Positions 38,801 to 51,497 of a stretch of DNA of 64,000 nt are shown here, one piece after another. Numbering within the stretch: the stretch's first letter is position 1; the number at the start of each line of letters is the position of its first letter. The position numbers and the translations under genes are program-made. Location of the stretch: positions 3,375,001 through 3,439,000 of the forward strand of contig NC_135553.1 of the NCBI RefSeq assembly GCF_964340395.1, given 5' to 3'. The notes beneath the pieces are model-generated. The model searched no databases. It was not told where the DNA came from and saw only the letters and a program-made list of their open reading frames with translations. This DNA is from Glandiceps talaboti. Taxonomy: Eukaryota > Hemichordata > Enteropneusta > Spengelidae.

Positions 38801-41800
38801 GACGTTCTTTGTAGTAACTATTGTTGGTGTGCAATGGTAAGCAGCACTTTATACTGCATGTTCATACAAAGTGAAAATTATAATGCACAGTTGTTTTTGA
38901 TGTTTTGATTGTTTTTTTCAAAACAAAGCTATGTATAGTTTTAAGGCCGGTAAAGTGGTTGTTCTGGAGCCAAAAATAGAAGTGTAACCTTGGTGTCATA
39001 TTTCTGCCTCTACTTAGTACTTGGCTACTGTCCAGTGTTCGCATCATTGTGATAATCATAAAACCAGTCTATTTATGGCACCATCTGAGACATACCACCT
39101 AGAGCTTTATTGCTTCAGCAGAACACCATACTCTGGCATGTGAGAATTAACCATTTCTTTGTCACTGCTGCAGTGTGCTCATTGTGAACTACATTATACA
39201 GTGTGTATTATGTGCAACCTTAATGGGTCAAGTGTAGAACAGCAGCCATTTGTTGTTATTGATCAAAATGAACTTTACATTATGTTAAGGGGTCTAAACC
39301 ATATTCCTATGGCAACCTTACCCAACCGTAACTCCCTAGCTTGAATACAAATACAGATGTTTTGTACAATGAAGTCCTCTGTCCTACATTTATGGCCACA
39401 TGAAATCATAGACACAGATTGTGTTCTCCCTAGTCTCGCTTACCCAGACTCTCACCACTGGGGGCTCTTCTAAGACAAGAGTCTGGGGAAAACATGTTTC
39501 AAATACCCCCCCCCCCCCCCCCCCCCCCCCCTAAGTCGCACAGTACATTTCTCCCAGGTCATAAAAAATGGGCTTTAATATGCTGATGGCACGATTAATA
39601 TATGTCTTATGCATATGACCAACAATGGTGTATATACCTAGAGGAACACCATTTGTGATCAGTGGGACACAGCTATCATTGTCATCGTAGATGAGGAAGG
39701 GCAGCAAAATTCAAAATCAAAATGTCAGTTAGAATTGCAAATAGAGTGGTAGCACTAGTCCTTTGAGTCGATCTACGTGTAAGCCATCTGTATTGAGGCA
39801 TTTATAACCATGTGATCTGCAAGTGCAAACACCCATGTTGGGGACTGCGTAATAATATAGTAATATACAACACATCAGAATGAGATATTTGACTATTCTC
39901 TGTTAACAGTGATTAAAACACAGCCATCCTGCCTGTTGCTGGATATTACAACCCCATGCTGTTTGCTCTTGCTTTTACCCTACCATGCCTGGCATTTTGC
40001 TAGTGTTCATATATTCAAACCTAAAATTAGATAAAAATATGTCCTCTTCATATTATCATTTAGATGTAAACTGCATAAATGGGGCCATATACAATACAAT
40101 GGATAACACTCTCTATGTGCTACACTCATTTATAGCATTCATATCAAGTGTAATTTAGTATACTGTTTCAATTGGTTTATTTACAAGCCTAGCATGTGGC
40201 CTTTTTAATGTGGACAATTAGCAAATGAAACAGTATACTTGTACACTTGATATGGATGCTTTAAACAGTTGTGGTACATACAGAAAATGTCTTACTTTGG
40301 TGTTATGGGTTGTACATCAAAATGAGACATTTGACTGTTCACTCTGTGTTATGGAGTAAAATGTAACCTTCCTGCTTGTTGGATATTACAACCCCCAATT
40401 ATGAGTGTTAGTGCATTTGGATCAAGATGTTATCTGCCTTCTTCATATCAGGTGGATTTCTATCCAATCCTCTGGTGTAAAAGCCCATGATATTGGGGCA
40501 GTAATATACATGCAGTATATAAGTGTGAGACATTTCACTGTTTTCTCTAGACACTGTGATGGAGTAAAATGTAACCTTCCTGCCTGTTGAAGGAATGGAC
40601 TTTCCTATCCAAAGTGATGGCAATTTGTCTTCAAAATGCCAAAGGATCTGAAAATAATAGGTCGATTCAGATTTTTATATTATCAGAATTTTTTTTAAAT
40701 AATGACAGTGAAATACATATATTTGGAGATGAAAAAGGGTAAATTTCATAATTTTGGATGGTTATGGAATTAAGAATTTATTAATAAGTGTCATTCAGAA
40801 GATGCATTATTCATTTTTTGTGTGAAAAAATCCAAACCTCACAAACCAGATATTATTTAGATGATTTCAGAATTATTAGCATATTGTGTTATTTTATAAA
40901 TGTATCATTGGAGCCACAACATTCTTTTTTGTCTAGAGTCTGAACCAACTCTTTTACAGTTCTTCCCAACACCTGCTTTTCACACCTACATTTCACCCAA
41001 ATTCAAACTTGGTCGTTAATTTAGGTAAGCACTGCCACATCTATTTGTCCACGCCTATCTAAGCAAGAGCTCCTGTATAGTATTTCCTGTGGGATTGACA
41101 ACTGATTAGAGAATGTCTGTGTTTGTACTTACAGACTAGACATATTAAAACTAAACATATGGTTGTCCTTATGACAATTCATAGTATTATGGTTTGTTTG
41201 AGCAAAGTCTGATGAAGCTGAAAAAAAGCCTTCATGCCGGAAAACTGTTTCCAACCAGATAAGACATCACTTCATAGCTTTCTGTGGAGGTTTTATGTGC
41301 CGGTATAGTAACCTTTTGACTCTTAGCACTGTACCAGCTGTACTGTCTGCATGACTATGTCAAAGGTCATTTTTACCTGGTATGGCAGTAAAGATATGAC
41401 CCCGTCAACCCCTTCTATTGAAAGTACATATGTGTCGGTTACAGACGATCTATTCTCATTTTCAAATAATTCAAGTTATCTGAATGTAAAAGTTTGTGAA
41501 ATCGGATTACAATGAGAATAAGTCCTGTTCTTCATTGTTGGTGGTGGAGTTGGGGGTTATGAACGATTACTTGATCGCAATAATGTCATGATTTGTGTGT
41601 TGTTGAAGCTGGAGTTTCCATGAATGGTGACTGCAATTGGCGCATTGTGTATAGAAAGGGTAAGTGGTTTGTGCTTCCGACTTTTACAGCCCAACTCATT
41701 TGAGGACTATGTTATGTTATAAATGAATGTGTAGACATGTTGCAGTATAATCTGCAATATGAATTGAATATATATATATAGAAAACAATGCCTTTAAATT

Positions 41801-42136
41801 GTAAGTTTTATATTCATACAAAACTCTAAATTCTGGTAAAGATTTGAAAGGCTTTTTGTATGCACTGCCCCTAAATCATCAACCGGTCTGTTGATCAAAC
41901 GTTTGCCAGCATGTGACTCAACCATGGGCAGTTTTCCATACATGGATTGGAATGTAATGTGCAAGAAAAGGAGGTTTTAACTTAATTATATTCAGATTTA
42001 TGTCTTTATGCATCTCTGTACCATTGTGTATCAAATTGTTGTGCGTGAGCTTGGCCCATGCACAAAGTGAAGAGTGAATTTAGAAGCCTGTGTCTTCAGT
42101 TATATGGTGTTCAAGTCTTTCTTGTCTGTAAAGTAA

Positions 42137-42179
<43 letters not shown>

Positions 42180-45086
42180 GGGGGGGGGTTCTTTTATTCC
42201 CCCAAAGGGGAGGGGCACTGTTACAATGGTATCTGCCATCCATAATGCACCATTTCATAGACATGTTATATCAAATATTTTGCAAACTTGGCACAAGGGT
42301 GAAACATCATATGGAACATGTGTACTTCGCTTTGTTTTGCAACATGCAAATTTGATCAGATGGCGGCCATAGTTGTAGTTAAAAATCAATACTTACAGCC
42401 AAACCCAAAAACTGTAGTACATAAAACTCAATTCAAGTGTCTACCCTGATAATGATATTATATGGTGCAAGCTTTCTGTTTAAGATCATATTCTTGACTT
42501 TCAAGGTCAGTTATCAAAATCAAGCCAGTTCTTGCCTATCACAGACATTTTGTAGTATTTATTTGTTGAAAATTTCTTTCAAATCATGTTTATAGGTCGT
42601 ATTGTAGAGAGAAATTATATGCAAGGATTACATTTTGGTGTTCATGTCACTTTTCATTGAATGGCAGACATATTTGTAGTAAAAAATGCCAGACGATACA
42701 GCGAGCTAGCTATATGTATGTTTGTACAAGAGACATTTGGACTTTGGTATTTCATCCAATTGATGTAAGATAGGATAATGGCAGCTGGAAACTCTGTAAC
42801 ATCACCTGGTAATGTTTGTTTGTTTACCAAGAACACAAGTGTTTGCAGGTGGTGGATTTTTCTCCCTAGTGAATATAATTTATGATTGGATGTGTGCCAG
42901 GTATCATCTACATGTACATTCCACTTAGTGATAAAAATCAATACTGTAAAAAAAATAATGGATACAGCGTAGAAATGCTAAGTTAGCATCGTCTTTTTAA
43001 TTGCTTCTGTAACTTCTTTGATTTAGGATGTCTTTTGTTAGTAATTTATCACCACAAATGTACATTTGTATGTCAAGTCATTTTGTGGAGTAAAAATTAA
43101 AAACTTTTCATCCATCATGTGTTTCCCTGCCCAACTTTACTGTGGGGTTATGCAGGTCATTGCAAAATGACATTGGCCAAGTTACAGCTTATTCTTGCAA
43201 TAACATTACAATGTCATAAAACCAACAAGGAGGTTTCATTTAACTGGAGCATATGACATTAAACTTTCGTATAAACCTTATTTTGTTATTTTGTTAACTA
43301 TTATTACTCTAGTTTATATATCTACTAGTTTGTTTTAACACCAAACACTTATTGCAGAAAGTCCAATGAAGAAATGTAGTTTTCTTGAAGGATGCAATAA
43401 ATGATTCTATTGTATTCTATCATAGCCTGGAAAAAAGAATGTTCCCTATTGTAGACATTTTTGGAGGATAACTACTGATAGCTTTGAATATATTCTTTCT
43501 GGAACATCACCACTCAGTGATATCAAACTAGGAATAAAAATGTTGTGTTCTTACTGTACATGCCTGTACTACCCATTTCAAAATGTTGCGATGCATTGCT
43601 AATTTTGTTGATTTTGATAGGATTTGGGTATTTCTGAACATTTCTTGGGTCTTGAAGGCTCCGTAATAAATTTCTGAGTTAGAAAATGTCCCAATTTTTT
43701 GGCAGGTAGGGCGTAATTTAGCAGAGAAATCCACAAGGCAGACCTGTGTATTTTCGATTGCCTAGCAGGACTTGCAGTGTTTGTTTTCGGTTAAACGACA
43801 GAACAGAAGAAATCAAAAACAGAAGGAAAAAACCTTCTTAATCAAACAAATGCTACAATTATTGCAGCTACAACTGCTGACATCAGACCATGGATGACAA
43901 GAACCTGTTACAAGAAGGGAAAGTAAATGACTAAATTGTATTAATAACACTTGGCACAACATGTTGGAAGTAAAAACAGTTTTATGGCCAATTTACATAA
44001 TGTATACTGGTAGTTTACATTCATAGACAAATTTCTAGTTCCCCAGGCATTTCATATATACATAAAGAGGCCATAAAACTGACTGTACTTATCAAACCAT
44101 GGTGTGTAATAGAAGTCGCTGCTGTTCCAGCATGCTGAGCCATGTGTTATTAATCCAGTTCATTTGTTTACTTTCCCTGTTTGTAGCAGGTTCTGTTTGT
44201 CAGGTCTGATGTCGACATTTGTACTGCTAGCATAGTTGCATATCCAAAACAGTTATATTTGAGTTTCATTTAATACCTAAACATAACATCTTAACTGGTT
44301 GAAAAGCTATAGGTTTGGTGATACATATCCTTGGTACAGTTTTGTACTAATGAATATTTTCGGTCAGTAAGGATATGTCCTGTGCTTTTGGAGTCTGTGT
44401 TGTGTGTTGAATTCAAACGCTACCGTAAGGTTACTGAGACACTTATAGCCAAGGCAGCGTATAATCAGCAGCGAGACATCACCACAACAGTGACAATACC
44501 AGTGAAATTCTGTGATCTTCCACTATTCCAGGAAATATGAGACATTTTATAATCTTTTAACATGGTGTACTTTAAACATAGCCCAGCTATTGTGAAAAGT
44601 AATGCTAAATGGTATTTTATCATTTTTTGTAGTCTAGATGCCAACATGGAGTGGAGGTGTATTAAAATTGTAACGATGCCTACCATATACGAACTAGACT
44701 ACATTTTATGTGACTTGTTCTAATCTTTAAACACTAGTATGTTTAGGTCATCTTAATTGTCAATAGAGGCATTTTACTTATACCGTATTTGTTGCTTTTT
44801 AATCATTACAGGTAGTAAGCTCAAACTGTCCAGTTCTCTTTATCTCACCAAGAAGTCTTCAAGTTCGCCCAAGTCAAAGAAAGCAGGGAAAAGTAAACCT
44901 GCCAAGCAGACCACTCGTAGAGCTAGCAAAAAGAAGAAAACTAGTACTGCTCCAATCATCGAAGAAAAAATAGAAGCGAAACCTGTCTCTGTCTCTATCA
45001 AACCTATCTCTTTGACTAAAAACTGGCAGACTCTTCTTCATAACAAAATGTGAGTGTACTTTTGAAAGTTACTGTTAATGTGTTTG

Positions 45087-45119
<33 letters not shown>

Positions 45120-45144
45120 GTGTCTCAGTCTGTATGTCTGTCTT

Positions 45145-45207
<63 letters not shown>

Positions 45208-48200
45208 GTATTTGTTGTCTAACTGCTATACTTTGAAAAAGTATGATAAAGCCCCATGACACATGAGTGCAAGTATGGCATACTCAAGAGTATTTGCATG
45301 AGTGCTTGCAGTGTTCTCTCTGCACCCATACTTTCACAAGCGTAGTGAATGAAAGTGCAGCAGAAATATAACATCATATACCCCTGAGTACCCAGAGTGG
45401 AACTCATGCAGCATGGGGTTCTGAGTACCACACTGGAACTCGCACAGCATGGGGTTCTGAGTACCCACACTGGAACTCACACAGCATGGGGTTCTGAGTA
45501 CCCACTCCGGAACTCACACAGCATGGGGTTCTGAGTACCCACACCGGAACTCACGCAGCATGGGGTTGTGAGTACCCACACTGGAACTCACGCAGCATGG
45601 GGTTCTAAGTACCCACACTGAAACTCACACAGCATGGGGTTCTGAGTACCCACACTGGAACTCATGCAGCATGGGGTTCTGAGTACCCACACTGGCACTC
45701 ACGCAGCATGGGGTTTTAAGTACCCACAGTGGAACTCACACAGCATGGGGTTCTGAGTACCCACACTGGAACTCACACAGTATGGAGTTCTGAGTACCCA
45801 CACTGGTACTCACACAGCATGGGGTTCTGAGTACCCACACTGGAACTCACACAGTATGGAGTTCTGAGTACCCACACTGGTACTCACACAGCATGGGGTT
45901 CTGAGTACCCACACTGGAACTCACACAGCATGGGGTTCTGATAATTACATATGTTTATCTAAAATGACAAATTTCCATAAACATCATAAAAAAAACATAC
46001 GATTTTGTGTGTAGCAAACAATCACATCCTCATTTGCATGTCATTTGCATGCAGATATGCAGTGAAAAATACTACTAGTATGCGTGTGCACCTATGCAAG
46101 TAATCTATAGTACATACTGTAATAATACCATGTTGAACTACAAGTGAATGAAATAATGAATAGTTTCAAGGTATGCAAGCCAAACAAAATTCCATAGCTT
46201 AGAATCGTTTCAAGGTGATTAATTACATTGCTTTTGTCCACTATGAATGAGACAACATGAGAACTAGGATTTTGTGTCTCTGAAAATAAAACTGGTGTAT
46301 TGTTTAAGAGTATGCTGCCTGGAGAATTATGTGTATACTTGGCTAGAACTAGAGTGTACAGGCAATCAATAACACTGCATTGTATAGCTATAGAAAATGT
46401 TTAATAGATGGTTTTGTGACCCCAATTGTGTGAATGCGTATGGCAGATGACATATGGTGTATGTGGCAGGGTAATATAATATCCATGTATTTTTACTCAA
46501 CTATTCCAGCGTAGTTGAAGGATTCTGACAGTCTTCCCAGGGCTTGAAATTAACTTTTTTCTTTGGCAGTCCTCGTGGTAGCCCAAGAATTGCGACCTGT
46601 AGTCCCATATTCCTGAGCTGAAAACAGATTTCCTCTATTGAAAATTTGTGTGTTATTAAAATACTTTCATGTCCATAAATCTTCCATCCTCATCACCTAC
46701 TCAGGGTAGTCTGAGTGGGCTATCATCAGCAAATTATGGTAGCCCCATGACAAGAATTGGTAGTCTGTGGACATGGGACTACTGTTACTTTTGAGCCCTG
46801 AATATATATTTTTACTCAACTATTCGAGCATAGTTGAAGGATTCTGACAGTCTTCCCTAATATATGTCACATGATATATATTGTAAGTTGTTTGTAGATG
46901 ATGTGTGTGTTATATGTAGGTAGAATGTGTTTTTTGTTGAGTCTGATCTAGTGTGGCCTATGTAGCTTATCATATTACTCTGGTAGTTGAACCAAGACAC
47001 AAACTAAAACTATTGTCACAACATGTTGATACAATAGTGATATGCTATTGAATGGAGTTGGTTTATTATTATAGTCTGGCTAGGGAGGAGGGAGGCCTCT
47101 CTGAAAACTAGTTTATTTAGAGTTCCATGAACTTGCAGTGCTGGTTTGGGACTTTCAATGTTTACACTATATTGATCATAGTGTGATTAGAATCCACAAC
47201 AGAGGAACAACTATCACCCACTTGTATATTAGTGAAGAACAATAGATTTATTTTACATCTATCTTAGGCTATGTTACCAGTGTAAAAATCAGAGTCACTT
47301 GTGAGCTAATATTCTATTCAAGGATAGTCATGATGCATAATAATGATGTTATTAGGTATTTATGAATATTCAAAAAATATTAAAAAACGATAAAGTTGGG
47401 AAACACCAGGTAGATCAACTTTATTGTTTTGAAGTGCAAACACCAGTGACAGTATTAAAAAAAATATATATATTTTGTGAATACCTAATAACAGTTACAC
47501 CATTATTTTGTGTGATGTCTATCCTTGAATAGAATATTAGCTCAGAAGTGACTAGGGTATAAATGTGTGAATTATGCAAAGTATGCATCATATTGTGTGG
47601 CTGATGTACACATGAAAGTAGAATGTCTTACCAAACCATGAAAAAAAACACCGGAGTGAGTTTGCTTGCATGTGGTAACTGAGAATGAGGTAAGATTCAT
47701 GCAAAGACATGGAATGTAATAAGTGTCAGGTAACTTATAAAAGTATAAACACTACAGGAACCATGACATTGTTTAGTGATAGTATACTGCACATACTGAG
47801 TACTGCTGTGACTGTTACATTATAACTTCCACAGACTGAAACAAACTGATAAAAAGTACATTGTGTGCACTACATTGTGTGCACCAACATCAAAGGCAGT
47901 TGCTGTTATTTTAATGTGGTATGTATGATAATAGACAACGGCAAAATGTGTGTTGTTGTGTGACTAATGTAGTAGTATAGCATATGGTAAATTGGTGGTA
48001 TTTATAAGATATGACTACTGCATGTATGTGTCATATTGGCTAATGTACCTGAAAGGTATGATTAAAATGACATGGTGTGGTGGTATGGTACACACTGAAC
48101 TGCGTTCATTTTTTTCTGCCTCTGCTTTCATTGCATGCTTTTGTGCTGCTTTTGAAATGTACCTTGCCACATGTAAATGTGTATGGTTCTACCTGTGAGT

Positions 48201-51200
48201 TGGTACTTTCATGTTTTTTGTGATTTTTTTTTGCAAGCATCGTCTCTGTGACACTGTCATTTTTCTGTGTTTTTGTTTTAGTACTATTGAGTTGAAAAAG
48301 GTTCCTGGTAAAGAAGACCGTTTCAAAGTAAAAGATAACTCAACCGCTGAAGGTTAGCTTTGCCTATTATTACGGCATGCTTCCTGTTCCCAGTTCCTTT
48401 GTACTTTTGAGTGTATGTTGAAGGAAAGAATTTTTGTGAAGCCAATCTATTAAATGAGACAGTAAAACACTTAGTCCATCATCCATGCCATTTGGCCTTG
48501 TTGCAAAGAAAAATCACTGCTTTTAATAGAAAAGTTGAGCTGAGCTTATAAGCGTGCACTTTAATTTAGTAGAGTAAATGTCTGGATTTAGTAATGCATA
48601 GCTGCTTCATGTACACATAGTAGTGAGTGGAAGCTGTACTTAGTGATCCACTAGTATGTATACATTTACTGCCTTTTTCTTTATTGCACAGAATAAATAT
48701 TGTGCTGCTATGAAGTTGTCTCTCTGTCATAAATAGTTGACTGAGCAACATAGTACATCACATACATGAAAAGAGTTTTAGACGGAACTTAAAAAAAAAA
48801 TTCAACTACTGATAAAACTTGTGTAATTTTTGCCAAATGTCGCTATTTTTCTCTCCTTTTCTTTAGCATGCATGGCTTGAAAGTAATTATGCTGATTAAT
48901 ATGCAGTATACAAACATGTCACATGCTTTTTGCTGGGTGACAACTCAAGAACTATACAATATTCGATTTAGTGTACAAGTACATTTACACAAAGCTATAC
49001 TTTCATACAAATACTCATCCATGCATAACATCAGCATGTGCAGCAAGTTAAAGTGGAATGTGTGGTTGTTGTTGTTGTTGTTGTTGTCATTATATGGCAC
49101 TGCAAATTTAGTTTAAGTATTGATGGGTAGTTATTTGTTTTGTTTTTTTGCATTTATTCATCTGTACAGCAAATAGTTCTTCATTTGAATGAATCGGTTC
49201 TTCATTCAAAAACTTGTGACACATTGACTCCTCATAGGAAGAGGGCAAATGATAGTTTAAATCACACGTAGTTGGACAAACCTTCCTAATTTTAGATTAC
49301 CATATAACATAGTTCTAGCAGCAATAAGTTATCAAGAAGTATATTAAGATTTGTAAAAAAATTATCTTGTATTTTTGTGAGACCTCTAATATACTTTATT
49401 CAGTCAGTGATACCACCTCCCCCCCCCCCCATCCCCCATGCTATGATTAAAGAACAATGATAAAGTTTTTAACAAATAAAATGAAATTTCAATTTTGATA
49501 TTTTTGTGTTATTCTAAATATTTAAAAAAATGCTCATTTAAGGACCGAGTACAGTTTTTAAAATTGTCATCACATGATACATTATAATTGTGTCAATTTT
49601 CTCAACAGGCCACTCTGAAATGAGTGCTAAACCCAATGATCACAACACTAGACCAAGAAAACCCCAACTTGCACGAAAGTCCACAACCAAACCTCCAGGT
49701 TTCGAAGCCAAACTTCAACAGCTAAAACGTCAAGCAGCTTCCCCTTCTTCCAGCAGTGCTACAGCTCCCAAACAAAGCAAGAAATCCAGTTTATCTGTGA
49801 TTGGAAAAGGGAAATTACAAGCCAACGCCAAAGACTTGTCTAAACAGAATTCAGCAGAATCTGATAGTTCTACATCAGTTTCTTCTCAGTCTTCTATAAA
49901 AAGAGAAAAGATTGTTAATGGTGACAGTGGCTCAAATAGAAAGTCTGAATCTCAAACAAATGGAAAATCTTGCATTGAAAGCAAAAACAAAGATAGAAAA
50001 TCTGTGCCAGGTGATGATAGTTCAAAGTCTTTCTCAGTAGATAATAATCGTGAGACTAGGTCTTCCAGAAGTCAGAACCGATCTGTTCATCCTGCGATTC
50101 GCAAACTCAGGCAGTCGAAATCACGAAGTCCTTCCCCATCCACTGCCAATCATACAAACTCCCCAACTTCATCCAGAAACAGTTCTCCAAAACGAATCTC
50201 AGCAGATAGTGATAGTGACGGTGACAAATCATTGAATGGTAAAGCTGTAAATGCATCAAATAATTCCATTCGAAAATCTAGTAGGGTTACATCTTCTCCA
50301 TATGGTAGAATTAGGAAAGATAGAGACAATACAGATGAAATAACTAATCACCAAGAGCAGAAGAAACAAGACAAACTGAGTGATGAGAAGAATTCTGAAG
50401 ACAGACCAAGTGAACAAACAGATAGGAAAACTGACAAACAAGAACTTGAAATGGTTCAACTAGAGAGTAAGGAATTAAAAGGACAAAGTACTCCTGATAC
50501 ACTTAAAACTGATCAAACGAACCAATCACCACAGCAACCCTTGTCCAACAAGGTTGAAGGTGAGAACTCAAGAGTCAAGAAAACTGTTTACCTCAATCCT
50601 GTCAAATTGAATTCTTTAGTTTCCAAAGCTTTAGCTTTCACAGCCAAACGAAATGAGGATGTAGGTAAAAAAGACAAACCCAGAGAATCTAGGGCATATC
50701 CTGACGTACCCAATAATGAACCATTGAACCTTACAATGACTGACAAAACACAGAAAAATGTACCTGAACAAGAAAATATGGTGAGTGAACAAACAGGAAG
50801 TTCTAGCGAGACAAGTCAAATGTCTAAAAGTCCTAGTCCCATCAATACAAATGAAGTCGGTGTTGAATCAAATGATGTAGAGAAAAGAAGTGAGGACACA
50901 GTTGATAGTGGTTTTGAAAACAGAGATGAGTCCAATAAATGTGACAAAAGTCACGAAAGAGATCATTGTCAAGGTGATACTATTCAGGAAAATAAGGAAA
51001 GCTGTGTGAACAGTGAAGTGGAAACTGATAATAACTGTGACAGTACTGAAGTGAATAAAGATGAACTTGTGAATGATGATGGCCCTCAAAGTGACCCAGT
51101 AGTAGAGTGTACCCAAACTGATGTAGGGAATGACAAAGAGGAACACATGGAAACAGAGGACCCTAAGGATAAAGAGGGTGTATCCATAGAAACAGAGGAT

Positions 51201-51451
51201 AGCAAGGCAGAAACGGTGGTTGCCATGGAAACAGAAGAAAGCAAAGAGGTCATAGCCATGGAAACCGATGAATGCAAGGAGGATGTAGAAAGTGATGCCA
51301 TGGAGATAAAGGAGACTGTGAGTGATGCAGTAACAGAACCACTAGAAAAACAACCTGAACAGTTATCAAACTGTGATGAAGGTGTAGCTGGTAGTTTTAC
51401 AGGTAAGTTGTGTCTGTATTTGAAATTGTCATTTCAGCTCAATGTGCGTGT

Positions 51452-51497
<46 letters not shown>

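Larger units (their letters stand above)
36006..44811 (+). other. ATF7IP intron 3 (8.8 kb)
   Basis: It contains CAAGGTCA-type repeat remnants (36240-36540, 42405-42550), three copies of a 100-bp segment (39860-40590), a palindromic element (40132), homopolymers (39506, 42139) and segment X copy C (43565). No nested gene is supported. Confidence 0.5.
45050..48281 (+). other. ATF7IP intron 4
   Basis: It contains (TC)n (45088-45119), a long (GT)n, the 37-bp minisatellite, the CAGGG-ended element (46538-46800) with flanking duplication, and hairpin MITE copy 2 (47275-47559). No nested gene. Confidence 0.5.

Noticed and set aside
45385-45939. Regular repeats considered as a CRISPR array
   Set aside because: Units are contiguous 37-bp tandem copies without unique spacers, and the context is an animal gene; it is a minisatellite.
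50256-51301. Minus-strand frames of 60-92 codons opposite exon 6
   Set aside because: Shadows of the Ser/Glu-rich coding strand; the + frame has splice sites and family context.
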